Assembly (NCBI GenBank): GCA_949927415.1
Contig: CATLFB010000003.1
Coordinates: forward strand, 248,001 to 312,000
Direction: 5' to 3'
Origin: an uncultured Candidatus Melainabacteria bacterium
GTDB taxonomy: Bacteria; Cyanobacteriota; Vampirovibrionia; Gastranaerophilales; Gastranaerophilaceae
DNA: 64,000 nucleotides
In this document: positions 52,672-62,173 of the stretch, in pieces
Layout of the letters: each line of letters opens with the position of its first letter
Position numbering within the stretch: position 1 is the first letter of the stretch
Made by a program: the position numbers and the translations under genes
Notes under the pieces: generated by a model
Databases searched by the model: none
The model's input: only the letters and a program-made list of their open reading frames with translations
Told to the model about the DNA's origin: nothing

Positions 52672-54639
52672 TTATTTTGCTGCAGGTTTTTCGATGTTTA
52701 TTCTCAAAACCTCGTAAATATCCATTTTTTTTGATTTGCCGCGGATTTGAACTTCGCTAATCTTGATTACATCTGCGATTGAGCTTACATAGGAGTAAGT
52801 GGAGGTGCTTATGAGAAAGTTTGTTCTGTAAACTTTGTTATAGCTTTCAATGCGGCTTGCAAGATTGACGGTGTCGCCGATTACCGTGTATTCAAGGCGT
52901 TTTTCTGAGCCGATGTTGCCGACAAACGCATCGCCTGTGTTTATGCCGATTCCGATTTCAATTTTGGGTTTGCCTTCAAAAATCCATTTGTCCTGAAGTT
53001 CTTCAACCTTTTTCAGCATTTCGTAAGCGCATTTTACGGCATTAACCGGATGTTTCAAATCCTGAATCGGATCGCCGAATACTGCCATGACTGCATCTCC
53101 GATGAATTTGTTGATTGTTCCGTTGTATTTTGTAATAATGGGTTCGATTTCTGAAAAATATTCGTTAAGAATTACAGAAACATCTTCTGCAGACATTTTT
53201 TCGCTCATGCTTGTGAAGCCTCTGATGTCTGCAAATAAAACGGTTACGTTCGCACGTTTTCCGCCAAGCTTGATGTCGTCAATGTTTTTTACAACATTTT
53301 TCATAACATCCTGCGACAAATAGCGGCCCATGGCTTGTTTTATTTTTTCCTTGTTACGTCCTTCCATAATGAAATTGTATGAATAGGCAAAAACCATTGT
53401 CACAAGCTGAATTGCAAGCGGAGTTACAACGTTTACCGCAAAATTACAGCTAAAACATACCACCGCAAATCCGAAATACAGCAATGCAACACCTGCTAAA
53501 AGCGCGATTGATTTAAAGAATGTCAGTCTGCTTATGATAACAAAGGTCAGAATACTTAAGAATATGATTACAAACAAATCCTGCCAGAATGATGAAAGCC
53601 GCATAAGGTCCTGATTCAAAAGGTTTGTAAGATTTGTCGCCTGAACGTCGACCCCGGGGTGTTCTGCAAGCATCGGTGTCGGAAGTTCGTCGATTACTTT
53701 AATTGCAGAGGCTTTTGCATTGGCGCCGACAAAAACAATTTTTCCGTTGAATTCAGATGGGTCTATTACAGGTTTTTTGCCGCTCCTGATTGCTTCAAGC
53801 GAGTCGATTAAGTCTGATGCTGAATAAATTCTGTGCGAAAAAGAGGTGCTTTTTCTGATTTTGTAGTATTTAAGATAGCTTTGAATCCCGTTGTAACTTG
53901 AAAATGACGGAATCGAAAGCCCTGTTTTCTCAACAAAAATCGAGTTGTCATAAATCGTCAAATCCTTAGCATCATTCAGATACATATACATTCTCAAAGA
54001 AAGAGAAGGATAAAATTTACCGTCGATTGCCACAATTTGGTCTGCGTAAACTAAATATCCGTTTGCGGTGAAACGTGTTGAATTCACGGACCCTGCGTAT
54101 TTTACGGCGTTAAAATAGTCTTGCGGAAATTTTACATAACTTTGATATTTTGAAGGATAAACATTTTTCCGTTTGTCTGTTATATTTACGCCAAATTTGC
54201 TGAAGAATTTTTCTGAATACTGTTTTTCGTTTTCATCCCTGTTGTTTTCGTCAGTGAGGCTGAAACCGACAACAAGGTTGTCCATTTTTGAAAGAGTATT
54301 GAAAAATTTCGCATCGGATTGCGGGTTATCAAGGTCAAGGCTGTTTACAAGCGCGTCATATCCGACTAATTCGGGTTTGCCGTATTCATGAAGATATTCA
54401 AATATTTTTCCGTAAAGTTCGCGTTTCCATGGCCATCTGTATTTTGAAACAGATTTGTCATCAATAATTACAACAACAACATCATCTGGCGCGTTTTTTG
54501 CGGCCGAAAACCAGTTTACCATGTGATTGTACGCGTTCGGTTCGAAAATCTGCCATGAAACAAGCATTATCACAAACGACATAACGATGTGAAACAGCAC
54601 CGAAAATATAAAAAATGCTTTTGATTTTAACTTTTTCAT
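52672..54639 (-). CDS. CHASE2-domain adenylate cyclase
   Basis: The 655-residue protein has an N-terminal membrane helix, an extracytoplasmic CHASE2 domain (about 40-325, VVVVIIDDKSVSKYRWPWKR), three membrane helices (about 345-430) and a class III cyclase (VTVLFADIRGFTSMSE near 470 with the metal Asp; FIGDAVMAVFGDP; SRIESYNKVYRTNF). This is the usual design of cyanobacterial and proteobacterial CHASE2 cyclases that make cAMP from an external signal. GGAGGGAT precedes the ATG. No Crp-type receptor is in the window. Confidence 0.93.
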   Translation of the reverse strand: MKKLKSKAFFIFSVLFHIVMSFVIMLVSWQIFEPNAYNHMVNWFSAAKNAPDDVVVVIIDDKSVSKYRWPWKRELYGKIFEYLHEYGKPELVGYDALVNSLDLDNPQSDAKFFNTLSKMDNLVVGFSLTDENNRDENEKQYSEKFFSKFGVNITDKRKNVYPSKYQSYVKFPQDYFNAVKYAGSVNSTRFTANGYLVYADQIVAIDGKFYPSLSLRMYMYLNDAKDLTIYDNSIFVEKTGLSIPSFSSYNGIQSYLKYYKIRKSTSFSHRIYSASDLIDSLEAIRSGKKPVIDPSEFNGKIVFVGANAKASAIKVIDELPTPMLAEHPGVDVQATNLTNLLNQDLMRLSSFWQDLFVIIFLSILTFVIISRLTFFKSIALLAGVALLYFGFAVVCFSCNFAVNVVTPLAIQLVTMVFAYSYNFIMEGRNKEKIKQAMGRYLSQDVMKNVVKNIDDIKLGGKRANVTVLFADIRGFTSMSEKMSAEDVSVILNEYFSEIEPIITKYNGTINKFIGDAVMAVFGDPIQDLKHPVNAVKCAYEMLKKVEELQDKWIFEGKPKIEIGIGINTGDAFVGNIGSEKRLEYTVIGDTVNLASRIESYNKVYRTNFLISTSTYSYVSSIADVIKISEVQIRGKSKKMDIYEVLRINIEKPAAK

Positions 54640-54687
54640 ATCCCTCCTACTTTTATGATATAATAAATTTAAAAAAAAGGATAGATT

Positions 54688-55305
54688 ATGAACGAAAATT
54701 TAGTAGATTTACTCGAAAAAGAAAGATTGATTCCGATAATCAGAAACAGCGACGCAGATTCTGTACGAGGAATTGCGCATGCCCTGATTGAGGGTGGTGT
54801 TAAATTTCTTGAAATTAATGTGGAAAATCCGGAAATTTACAAGTGTATAAAAGAGATTTCGCCGGAAGTTTCAGTTTGCGCGGGCGGAATTATTACCTCA
54901 ATTCAGGCTCATGCCGCTCTTGAAGCCGGTGCGGCGGCTATTTCATCCCCGATTTTTCAGATGAATCTGGTTAAATTTTCCAAAGATAAAAAAATCCCCT
55001 TTATTGCCGGAACTTCTACCGCAAATGAGGCGTATTCGGCCTGGAAAGCGCGTATTCCGCTTATAAAAATTTATCCGATAGAAGCGATGGGTGGAGTTTC
55101 TTATCTGAAAAATCTTTTAAGACCAATGCCGTTTTTAAATATTATGCCGACAGGAAATGTTAAATTACAGGATGTTAAGGATTATATTGCCGCAGGAGCA
55201 GTAGCTGTTGGTGTCGGCCGCGATTTGGTTGAGGGATATTCTTATTCTGAAATTACAAGGCGCGTAAAAAGTGCGCTAAATGAAATAAAGGATTGCAATG
55301 AATAA
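54688..55305 (+). CDS. eda: KDPG/KHG aldolase
   Basis: Eda splits 2-keto-3-deoxy-6-phosphogluconate to pyruvate and glyceraldehyde 3-phosphate. The 205 residues include IPIIRN at 15-20, the acid Glu42 in FLEINVENP, the Schiff-base Lys127 in IPLIKIYPIEAMGG and MPTGNV near 150. A TATAAT box at 54659-54664 and AAGGATAGATT precede the ATG. It overlaps the kinase gene by eight bases, so the pair acts in one pathway. Confidence 0.92.
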   Translation: MNENLVDLLEKERLIPIIRNSDADSVRGIAHALIEGGVKFLEINVENPEIYKCIKEISPEVSVCAGGIITSIQAHAALEAGAAAISSPIFQMNLVKFSKDKKIPFIAGTSTANEAYSAWKARIPLIKIYPIEAMGGVSYLKNLLRPMPFLNIMPTGNVKLQDVKDYIAAGAVAVGVGRDLVEGYSYSEITRRVKSALNEIKDCNE

Positions 55306-56248
55306 AAATCTTGATATTATTACGATTGGCGAAAGCCTTATCGAACTTTCGAGCGATGAACATTTAGCATCTGCAGGTTGTTTGAAAAAATATTATGGCG
55401 GAGATGCTCTGGCGGCTGCCGTCGCTGCTTCCAGAATGGGTTCTGAGGTTGGCTTTATCACAAGAGTGGGGGATGATGTTTTCAAGGATTACTTGCTCGA
55501 AAGCTGGCAAAATGAAGGGCTTGATATTTCTAAGGTAAAAATAGCTAATGAAGCGAACGGAGTTTATTTTATCGCAAGGCCTCATGGCTGCAGCAAAGAA
55601 TACGCTTATTACAGAAAGCGTATTGCGCCGTCAAAACTTTCTTTAGAAGATATTTCGGAAGATTATATTGCAAATTCAAAAGTTGTTTACGCTTCAGGCG
55701 TCACGCAATCTCTTTCGCTTTCTGCAAAAGAGGCTGTAGCGGAAGCTTATAAAATTGCAAAGAAAAATGATGTTATAACGGCCTATGACCCGAATTATTC
55801 ATCCTCAATTACAACTCCCGAAACCGCTAAGGATGATTTTAACAGGGTAATTTCAGATGTCGATATTCTTTTTATGAGTTCAAAATATGATACAATCAAT
55901 ATTTTGGAGATGGATTCGGTTGAAAATATCATCAAGCGCATCTGGGATATGGGTGTGGGAACTGTTGTTATCAAGTCTTCACAAAACGGCGGATATTATA
56001 CAGGTTATAACGGAAATGTTATTTTTACGGAATTTTTTACCCATGAAATCGTGGATACAACGTGCTCCGGCGATGCTTTTAACGGCGGATTTTTGCATGC
56101 AATTACGCATGGGCTGACACCTTTTGAGGCCTCAAAGTTTGCCTCAATTGTTGCGGGGCTTCAGGCTAAAGGTATCGGAGCAATAAAATCTATTCCTTAC
56201 AAAGACGAAGTTTACAATATCTTTGAAAAGGGCGGAACAGATGAGTAA
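55298..56248 (+). CDS. kdgK: PfkB-family sugar kinase, probably 2-keto-3-deoxygluconate kinase
   Basis: The 316-residue ribokinase-family protein begins ITIGESLIELSSDEHLASAG, has YGGDALAAAVAASRMGSEVG for sugar binding and VDTTCSGDAFNGGFLHA with the catalytic Asp near 270. Being coupled to eda suggests it phosphorylates 2-keto-3-deoxygluconate to KDPG for that aldolase. The kinase motif usually reads GAGD; here CSGD. Confidence 0.87.
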   Translation: MNKNLDIITIGESLIELSSDEHLASAGCLKKYYGGDALAAAVAASRMGSEVGFITRVGDDVFKDYLLESWQNEGLDISKVKIANEANGVYFIARPHGCSKEYAYYRKRIAPSKLSLEDISEDYIANSKVVYASGVTQSLSLSAKEAVAEAYKIAKKNDVITAYDPNYSSSITTPETAKDDFNRVISDVDILFMSSKYDTINILEMDSVENIIKRIWDMGVGTVVIKSSQNGGYYTGYNGNVIFTEFFTHEIVDTTCSGDAFNGGFLHAITHGLTPFEASKFASIVAGLQAKGIGAIKSIPYKDEVYNIFEKGGTDE

Positions 56249-57263
56249 AAAAGTTGTTTTGTCAGGATATTACGGGTTCGATAATTTTGGCGATGATGCA
56301 ATTCTTTCGGTGCTTTGTGATAAATTAAAAGATTTCGGTGCTGATATAACCGTACTTTCGGCAAACCCTTCTAAAACCGCTGAAGAATACGGCGTTTGTG
56401 CCGTTAAAAATTTTGACATACCTAAACTTTGCAAAACTATTTATTCATCAGACATTCTTATCTCCGGCGGCGGAAGCCTCTTACAAGATGTGACAAGCCT
56501 GAAAAGCCTTATTTATTATTCTTTTGTAATATTTGCGGCCCTCTTGTTTAAAAAAGATGTTGCAATTTTTGCGCAAGGAATCGGCCCGCTTAACAAAAAG
56601 ATTTCACAATTTATCGTTAAAAATCTTTTAAAAAGAGCAAAATACGTTTCTGTAAGAGATGAAAAAAGCCAAAAACTCCTTGAAAATTGGGGAATAGCTG
56701 CTGAACTTGTTAATGATCCTGTTTTCTCAGTTTCTATCAGTGAAATTCCGAAAAATTTTGCTGTTGGCATTCAGCTTAGAGATTTTTCCACTATGAGTGA
56801 TGAATTTTTAAATTCTCTGGCTGATTTTGTGCCGGAAAAATTCCCAAACAGAAAGATTGAACTTTTTGTTTTTCAAAAAGCTCTTGATGAAGCGGTTTGC
56901 AAAAAGTTTGAAGGTATTGTGAAAGCAAAAAATCCGAATACTGAAACGGAAATTATTTATTATAACAGCCGGCAGGAGATTTTTAAACGGATTGCGCAAC
57001 TGGATTATATGCTTGCGATGCGTTTTCATGCTGTTATTGCGGCTATAAAGGCAGGAGTTAAGACGGCGGCTATTGATTATGATATAAAAGTGCAAAAACT
57101 TGCAAATGAAGCAGCTATTCCGCTGATTTCTCTTTGTTCTGATTGTAATAACTATTCAGAAATTTTTGACAGCCTAAAATCGCTCAATCCTGCCAGATTA
57201 AGCGATTTTGCCAATTCCAAACAGTTTGACCGGTCGGGATTGGAAAAATTATTCTCCAAATAA
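56241..57263 (+). CDS. csaB: polysaccharide pyruvyl transferase CsaB
   Basis: CsaB puts pyruvate ketals on secondary cell wall polysaccharide, which anchors SLH proteins. The 340 residues open with VVLSGYYGFDNFGDDAILSV, have ILISGGGSLLQDVTSLKSL and a C-terminal MRFHAVIAAIKAG, the family marks. The ATG at 56241 overlaps kdgK by eight bases, and its end overlaps the convergent EF-hand gene by 15. SLH-type surface proteins are typical of Cyanobacteria relatives, though none is in this window. Its coupling to ED genes may be chance. Confidence 0.88.
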   Translation: MSKKVVLSGYYGFDNFGDDAILSVLCDKLKDFGADITVLSANPSKTAEEYGVCAVKNFDIPKLCKTIYSSDILISGGGSLLQDVTSLKSLIYYSFVIFAALLFKKDVAIFAQGIGPLNKKISQFIVKNLLKRAKYVSVRDEKSQKLLENWGIAAELVNDPVFSVSISEIPKNFAVGIQLRDFSTMSDEFLNSLADFVPEKFPNRKIELFVFQKALDEAVCKKFEGIVKAKNPNTETEIIYYNSRQEIFKRIAQLDYMLAMRFHAVIAAIKAGVKTAAIDYDIKVQKLANEAAIPLISLCSDCNNYSEIFDSLKSLNPARLSDFANSKQFDRSGLEKLFSK

Positions 57264-58100
57264 TCGTTTGTAAATTGGTTTTAAAGCGTCAACAATTTGT
57301 CCGCTGTCGGAAATTAACTGTTGTTGTAGATTTCCATAATCCTGGGGATTTATTTTGCCGTTAACATCATTGTCGATAGCTGTATCCAAATAGACCATTA
57401 CCGCGGCCATGTCTTTTGCATCCAGAGTATTGCTTCCGTTCAAGTCAAGTTTTTTAAACGCTTCCTGCGCCGCTTGTGTGACATTTGCCTTATCCTCGGC
57501 TGATGCATCCGGTCCTACAAGTGTATCAATTAAATATGTTGTATATTCATCAAGAGTCATTTCTCCGTTATTGTTTCCATGCTCTTTGTCAAGATAACTT
57601 ATATATGATTTGCCGAGTTCTTTAGCACTTTCACGGTATGCGTCAGCAACAGCTGCTTCTTCATCCTCTGTTAAGTCTTCTTTTGCGTTTAATTCCTGCC
57701 ATTTGTCTGTTACAAAGCTGAATTCTTTTTGTGCTTTTAGCGAATCCGAGAATTCTTTACCAAAGGTTGTATCTGTTGGGGTTTGTGTCATTCTGCCTGT
57801 CGGAGAATACACAGGTGCCTCGTTATAGTATTTTTCAGCGCGTCTGTATGCCCCATCAAGGCCAAATTGCGTAAGATATGGATCCGTCTGCCCGGGAAGC
57901 ATCGGATATGGACCATAAAGTGAATTCATCGGGAATCCTCCGGTCAAACCGCCCGGACAACCCCAGATGCTCGGCCCGTAAAAACCGCCGCAAGGAGGCA
58001 TTCTTCTTGTGCTTGCAAGAAGAACTGTATTCTTTAACATATCAGAACCAAGTGTCTGCATATTCTGCGCAAATTTGCCAAAATCGAATTTTATACTCAT
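57249..58100 (-). CDS. EF-hand-type calcium-binding protein of unknown role
   Basis: The 283-residue product has a Gly/Pro-rich N-terminal part (GGFYGPSIWGCPGGLTGG near 38-56) and a helical C-terminal half with EF-hand-like loops: DKEHGNNNGEMTLDEY near 170, DLNGSNTLDAKDM near 223 and DNDVNGKINPQDY near 248. The first loop is irregular. It begins MSIKFDFGKFAQNMQ. There is no signal peptide. Calcium sensing or dockerin-like contacts are possible. It overlaps csaB tail to tail. Confidence 0.75.
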   Translation of the reverse strand: MSIKFDFGKFAQNMQTLGSDMLKNTVLLASTRRMPPCGGFYGPSIWGCPGGLTGGFPMNSLYGPYPMLPGQTDPYLTQFGLDGAYRRAEKYYNEAPVYSPTGRMTQTPTDTTFGKEFSDSLKAQKEFSFVTDKWQELNAKEDLTEDEEAAVADAYRESAKELGKSYISYLDKEHGNNNGEMTLDEYTTYLIDTLVGPDASAEDKANVTQAAQEAFKKLDLNGSNTLDAKDMAAVMVYLDTAIDNDVNGKINPQDYGNLQQQLISDSGQIVDALKPIYKRLFGE

Positions 58101-58195
58101 ATATACTCTCTATATTATCTATTATTTATATAAAAAATATATACGAATAAAAATTGCCTATTTATTTCGAAATGTAAAGAAGAATTTTAAACAAT

Positions 58196-58224
58196 AAAAA
58201 AAACTCACCCTAAAGTGAGTTTTT
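58196..58224 (-). terminator. terminator after tRNA-Leu
   Basis: AAAAACTCAC and GTGAGTTTTT form a 10-bp stem six bases from the tRNA end; on the minus strand it ends in TTTTTTTT. Confidence 0.9.
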
Positions 58225-58229
58225 AAGAT

Positions 58230-58316
58230 TGCCCTGGGCCAGACTTGAACTGGCACTGAGTTATACACCCAATTGGATTTTAAGTCCAACGCGTCTACCG
58301 ATTCCGCCACCAGGGC
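58230..58316 (-). tRNA. tRNA-Leu (UAA anticodon)
   Basis: The 87-base minus-strand gene starts GCCCTGGTGGCGGAATCGGT and ends CCAGGGC plus discriminator A. Acceptor arms GCCCTGG/CCAGGGC pair fully, the anticodon loop is CTTAAAA inside a GGA/TCC stem, the T arm reads GTTCAAGTC, and a long variable arm marks it as class II. CCA is not encoded. Confidence 0.97.
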
Positions 58317-58416
58317 GGGCAATTTTTATTTTGAACAAACCGCCGGAGTCTTTTCTTTTTGCGGATTTGCCACCTCTTTATAATATGTGAAAAGTTTTTG
58401 GTTGTCAATATTAACG

Positions 58417-59622
58417 TTAAACTTTTTCTTCTGACAAATATGTTTCCAATTCGTCGATTTTATCGTACAAAAGATAAATAATTTCCTGCAAGGATTTTTC
58501 AACAAATTTAGCATTATTCAGTGTTGTTTTTCCAAATAAGGCAGGGTAATTGAGATTTTGGAACAATAAAGTTTTGAATTCGGCGATGTATTCATAGAAT
58601 TTTTCATCAATAAATTCTTTATATTCGCACAAATCGACAAAAAGTTCGCATGTCTGATTTTTAGCGCTTGCAATATTTTGTTTTTGAATATATTTAAGGA
58701 TTTTTACAAGTTTTTCGTTTATATTTTTATACATGCAAAGCAGGTTTCGTTTTTTCTTTGGAAGAAGTTTTTTGAAGTAATTCATGGTTTGCGAATAGCC
58801 TTTTTCCATCAAATCTCTGCGTTTTTCCTCTGACATGTTGAAGTCCACGATATTTATATCGCCTGCATTTATGACAATATAATCAAACTTGTCTTTCTGA
58901 CCGAAGATATCAATAATGAAAGTTGTTGCCATCGAGGTTGTGAAGGCGTAGAGCGAATTTACGTATTCAATCGTATTTTTATCATTGCCTTCAAAATCGC
59001 CTTCGAGTCTGAATTCAAGAATTCTGCCGTTTGCCAGAAGAAGATGTTTTGAAAGTTTCCACATAGGCCAGCTTTTTTGCAAGTCGCCGTCAACAAGGAT
59101 GCGGTTGTTGTATTCCACAGGACGCATCAAGCCGGGCATTCCGCAAGAGATTCTTATTGCTGCGGCAATTTCAAAATCCGGCGTTTCATATCGGGAAAAC
59201 TCTTTGCATTCAAAGCTTGATAGGTCGGTTGTTATAATAATTAAATCTTTTTCGATGTCTTTAAACGTGACGGCTTTGTGCGAACCTTTTTTGTAATTTT
59301 CGCCGTAGAATTTTTGTTCAATCAAATCGCGAATCCATTCAAGGAACAATTCGCCTTTACTTAGGGCGAATTTAGGGCCGAGCGACAGTTGTACGTCGCG
59401 GAAAATTTCAAAATTAAATTGAATAAATACATCATAAGCCTCATCAGCCGTATATCCGACAGCCATAAGGCCGGCAATTACAGAGCCGACAGAAGAGCCG
59501 GCGAGCGTTTGCGGATTTATTCCCAATTCTTCCATAGCGCGCATAGTGCCGACATAAGCGGCTCCGCGGATAGCGCCGCCGCCAAAAAGACATGTATATT
59601 GAAGCGATTTATTATTTTCCAT
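58417..59622 (-). CDS. patatin-like phospholipase
   Basis: The 401-residue lipid hydrolase has the oxyanion hole GGGAIRG at 14-20, the nucleophile elbow GSSVG (Ser44) and the catalytic Asp in LVDGDLQ near 195, the Ser-Asp dyad of patatins. The C-terminal 100 residues are helical and unique. Start choice is ATG 59622; TTG 59640 is in frame. TATAAT at 59630-59635 ends seven bases before the ATG and no Shine-Dalgarno is present, suggesting a leaderless mRNA. Bacterial patatins act in lipid turnover or as secreted toxins; no signal peptide is seen. Confidence 0.88.
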   Translation of the reverse strand: MENNKSLQYTCLFGGGAIRGAAYVGTMRAMEELGINPQTLAGSSVGSVIAGLMAVGYTADEAYDVFIQFNFEIFRDVQLSLGPKFALSKGELFLEWIRDLIEQKFYGENYKKGSHKAVTFKDIEKDLIIITTDLSSFECKEFSRYETPDFEIAAAIRISCGMPGLMRPVEYNNRILVDGDLQKSWPMWKLSKHLLLANGRILEFRLEGDFEGNDKNTIEYVNSLYAFTTSMATTFIIDIFGQKDKFDYIVINAGDINIVDFNMSEEKRRDLMEKGYSQTMNYFKKLLPKKKRNLLCMYKNINEKLVKILKYIQKQNIASAKNQTCELFVDLCEYKEFIDEKFYEYIAEFKTLLFQNLNYPALFGKTTLNNAKFVEKSLQEIIYLLYDKIDELETYLSEEKV

Positions 59623-59639
59623 TGATTTAATTATACACA

Positions 59640-59670
59640 AAAAAAACAGTTGAAATATATCAACTGCTTT
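59640..59670 (-). terminator. terminator of the HEAT-like gene
   Basis: On the minus strand CAGTTGA pairs with TCAACTG across six bases and is followed by eight T; it lies just before the patatin -10 box. Confidence 0.85.
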
Positions 59671-59700
59671 TTTATTTTTTATAAATTTTCGGCTAAAGGC

Positions 59701-59985
59701 TTAAGCTGCGATTTCGCCTTTGATTTCGCGAATCAGGTATTCTGCAACCCATTCAAAGTCTTTGTTTTGTTTTGCAGCATTTTCAAGATATTCGATAGAA
59801 GCATCACCAAGTCTGATAAGAGTCATTGCAACAACGCCTCTTTTTACGCCTCTTACAACCTGAAGCTGGTCAACCAATTGCGGAAGTGCTGATGTGCCGC
59901 ATTCTACGAGCATGTTTTCAACTTCGTTTTTTACTGAATTATCTGCATTTTCTAACTTTGTAAGGATGTCTTTTACTGATTTCAT
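59701..59985 (-). CDS. small HEAT-repeat-like protein
   Basis: The 94-residue protein is all helical: SVKDILTKLENADNSVKNEV, SALPQLVDQLQVVRGVKRGV and AMTLIRLGDASIEYLENAAK fit one to two HEAT-like repeats. Such proteins are interaction modules. The ATG at 59985 follows GGAGATTAC, whereas the in-frame ATG at 59997 has none. Own terminator. Confidence 0.75.
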   Translation of the reverse strand: MKSVKDILTKLENADNSVKNEVENMLVECGTSALPQLVDQLQVVRGVKRGVVAMTLIRLGDASIEYLENAAKQNKDFEWVAEYLIREIKGEIAA

Positions 59986-60121
59986 CGTAATCTCCAATTT
60001 TCTTTCTCAACTTATATTATTATTATAATCTAAAATTGAGATAATAAGGATTTCCTTACATAATCTTTATATCTTTTAAAAACATGTAAAGAAATCCCCG
60101 AAAAAGCTTATTTAATCAGTA

Positions 60122-62074
60122 TTATCCAAACATCTTAAAGTTTCTTTCGACGTTTTTGTCGATAACGGATTTGATTGAATTGTATTCTGTTTGAAGAGAT
60201 TCATGCTCTGTGTCGATGTTTTTGAGTTCCAAATCAAAGCGTTTGTCTTTTGCTTGAATTTTGTTTGTTTCTTTTTTGTATTCGGCTTCTGCGCGAGTGA
60301 TTTCCAAATCCACTGTGTCTTCTGTGATATCTGAGCAGTTTGAATACATTGTGGAAACCCATTTGAACTCATCATCAACCTGAACCATTGATAACAAACC
60401 GCTTTCAAGTGCGAATTGAATCCATTCGGCACTTTGGGTAAGTTCTTTTGAGATCTTTTGATAACCGCTTTCCTGCATTTTTTCAAAAATATTTGTATAC
60501 CATTGAGCTTTTGCATCGGCGTTTTCGTTCGGGTTGTTAACATCAATCCAGGTGTATTTTGGTGCGCCGTAGATATCTATCATCTCATCAATAAGATAGA
60601 TGTCCTTGATTGCTTCAAAGTTTGCCTTGTAATCTTTGTAAACGAAATTGCCGCCTTCGTTTTGCTTAATTGTGACGGTTGTATTGCCGTCAAGATTTGT
60701 AGTAGGCATGCCGCTTTCATTGATAATCCAGTTCATATCGCCGAGTTTGTCATAATTATTAGCGCCGCAGTCAGTTCCGAAAATGAATAAAGAAAGTTGT
60801 TTTGCTGCTTCATCATAAGCTGCTTTTTCTTGCGGTGCTATATCTGCAAATTTTGAACGGTCAATTTCGTTCAGAATACCTTGCTGGAAGTATTTATAAG
60901 CATCTTTAACAGCTTCTCCGACGCCATGCTGGCTGTCGCTTTCGGTTAATATTGCTGAAATCGGGTCTGTAAGCGTGAAAGTGCAGGTTCCGCTTTTTGT
61001 TGCAGAAGAGCCGTCTTCTTCTGTTTTGGTTCTTGTGTATGTGAAACTGTATCCTCCGTCTTTGCCTTGTGTAAGAGCGGAAGTTACGCTAAATCCGTCA
61101 GCTCCTGTTACCTGATAATTTCCAAGTTCGTCTTTGCTAATCTTGAATGCGCCGCCGTTAATGCTGTAACCGTCGGTTGTTTTTGTGATATCAGTTCCGG
61201 ATTCAACAACAGCGCTGCCGCCTTGAAATTTAACCATTTCATTCAGGTAGTACTGCATGTTTTTGTAAAAATCGCTTTTCTTATCGATTTTTCCGCTGTT
61301 GCCCAAATCATTCAACATCTTTTTAAGATAATTCAAAGACTGTTGAGATTCGGTGAATGTCGGAGTTTTGCCGTTTTCTGTATTGTATTTTAAAACTTCG
61401 TCGTATTTATCTTCGTATTTTTGGGTTTCGCCGGTCGGAACGTATTCAAACAAATAGTCTTTAATATTTGAAATGACGGCTTTTGTGTAGGCTTTATCGG
61501 CTTTGTTGTAGTCGTCCAGCAATCTTTCATAAACCATGACTTCTGCTGAATCTTTTGACATGTCATAGCCGTAGTGTAAGCCTGAAATACGGTTTGCGTT
61601 ATCGTCATATTCAACATCACCTTCATATCTGACTTTCATTTCATCGTCTAATTTATTGCTTTCCCAGAATGAAGTTGATGATTTTTCCAATCCGTAAGAT
61701 TTTAAGAATTCTGTAAGCGCATCTGTGTCAGTGTCTTTTTCGGCAGCCGCAATTGCATTTTCATATTTTGCCGCGTCAAGTTCGCTTACAACAAGTTCGC
61801 CTGATTTATTTATCAAGCCATACTGGTTGTTGTAAGAACTGTATGCTGTCAAATTGTTAAATGTTAACTGCTGATACATCTTGTTGCCAAGTTCGTCTTT
61901 GTTTGACATCATTAATTCGGTTTTGTTTAAGGCATTAACGTATTTTTCGCTGGCTTTAGCTGTATCTTCGGTCAAGCGCATCTTTGCGTTGTTGATAAGC
62001 TGAGCGCGAAGTTCGTTATCAGACATACGTGATGTTATGGATAATAATCTGGCTTGTGATGCTGCCATTCCCAT
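60122..62074 (-). CDS. large lineage-specific protein, MGMAASQARLL family
   Basis: The 650-residue product begins MGMAASQARLLSITSRMSDN and ends in a charged helix (EYNSIKSVIDKNVERNFKMF). The N-terminal helix, a long coil at 20-70, and the C-terminal helix bracket a Tyr/Asp-rich middle, an arrangement like hook or filament-associated structural proteins. I recall similar N-termini in other gut Melainabacteria but cannot confirm a function. No signal peptide or membrane segment. AAAGGAAAAGCGG precedes the ATG. Confidence 0.7.
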   Translation of the reverse strand: MGMAASQARLLSITSRMSDNELRAQLINNAKMRLTEDTAKASEKYVNALNKTELMMSNKDELGNKMYQQLTFNNLTAYSSYNNQYGLINKSGELVVSELDAAKYENAIAAAEKDTDTDALTEFLKSYGLEKSSTSFWESNKLDDEMKVRYEGDVEYDDNANRISGLHYGYDMSKDSAEVMVYERLLDDYNKADKAYTKAVISNIKDYLFEYVPTGETQKYEDKYDEVLKYNTENGKTPTFTESQQSLNYLKKMLNDLGNSGKIDKKSDFYKNMQYYLNEMVKFQGGSAVVESGTDITKTTDGYSINGGAFKISKDELGNYQVTGADGFSVTSALTQGKDGGYSFTYTRTKTEEDGSSATKSGTCTFTLTDPISAILTESDSQHGVGEAVKDAYKYFQQGILNEIDRSKFADIAPQEKAAYDEAAKQLSLFIFGTDCGANNYDKLGDMNWIINESGMPTTNLDGNTTVTIKQNEGGNFVYKDYKANFEAIKDIYLIDEMIDIYGAPKYTWIDVNNPNENADAKAQWYTNIFEKMQESGYQKISKELTQSAEWIQFALESGLLSMVQVDDEFKWVSTMYSNCSDITEDTVDLEITRAEAEYKKETNKIQAKDKRFDLELKNIDTEHESLQTEYNSIKSVIDKNVERNFKMFG

Positions 62075-62173
62075 AGTTGCCGCTTTTCCTTTCGTTAGTA
62101 ACTAATTCTTACTTTCTTTTACGGCAGGGATGTGTGTTTTCTTTAATATTTATACGCAGATTATTACAAAATG

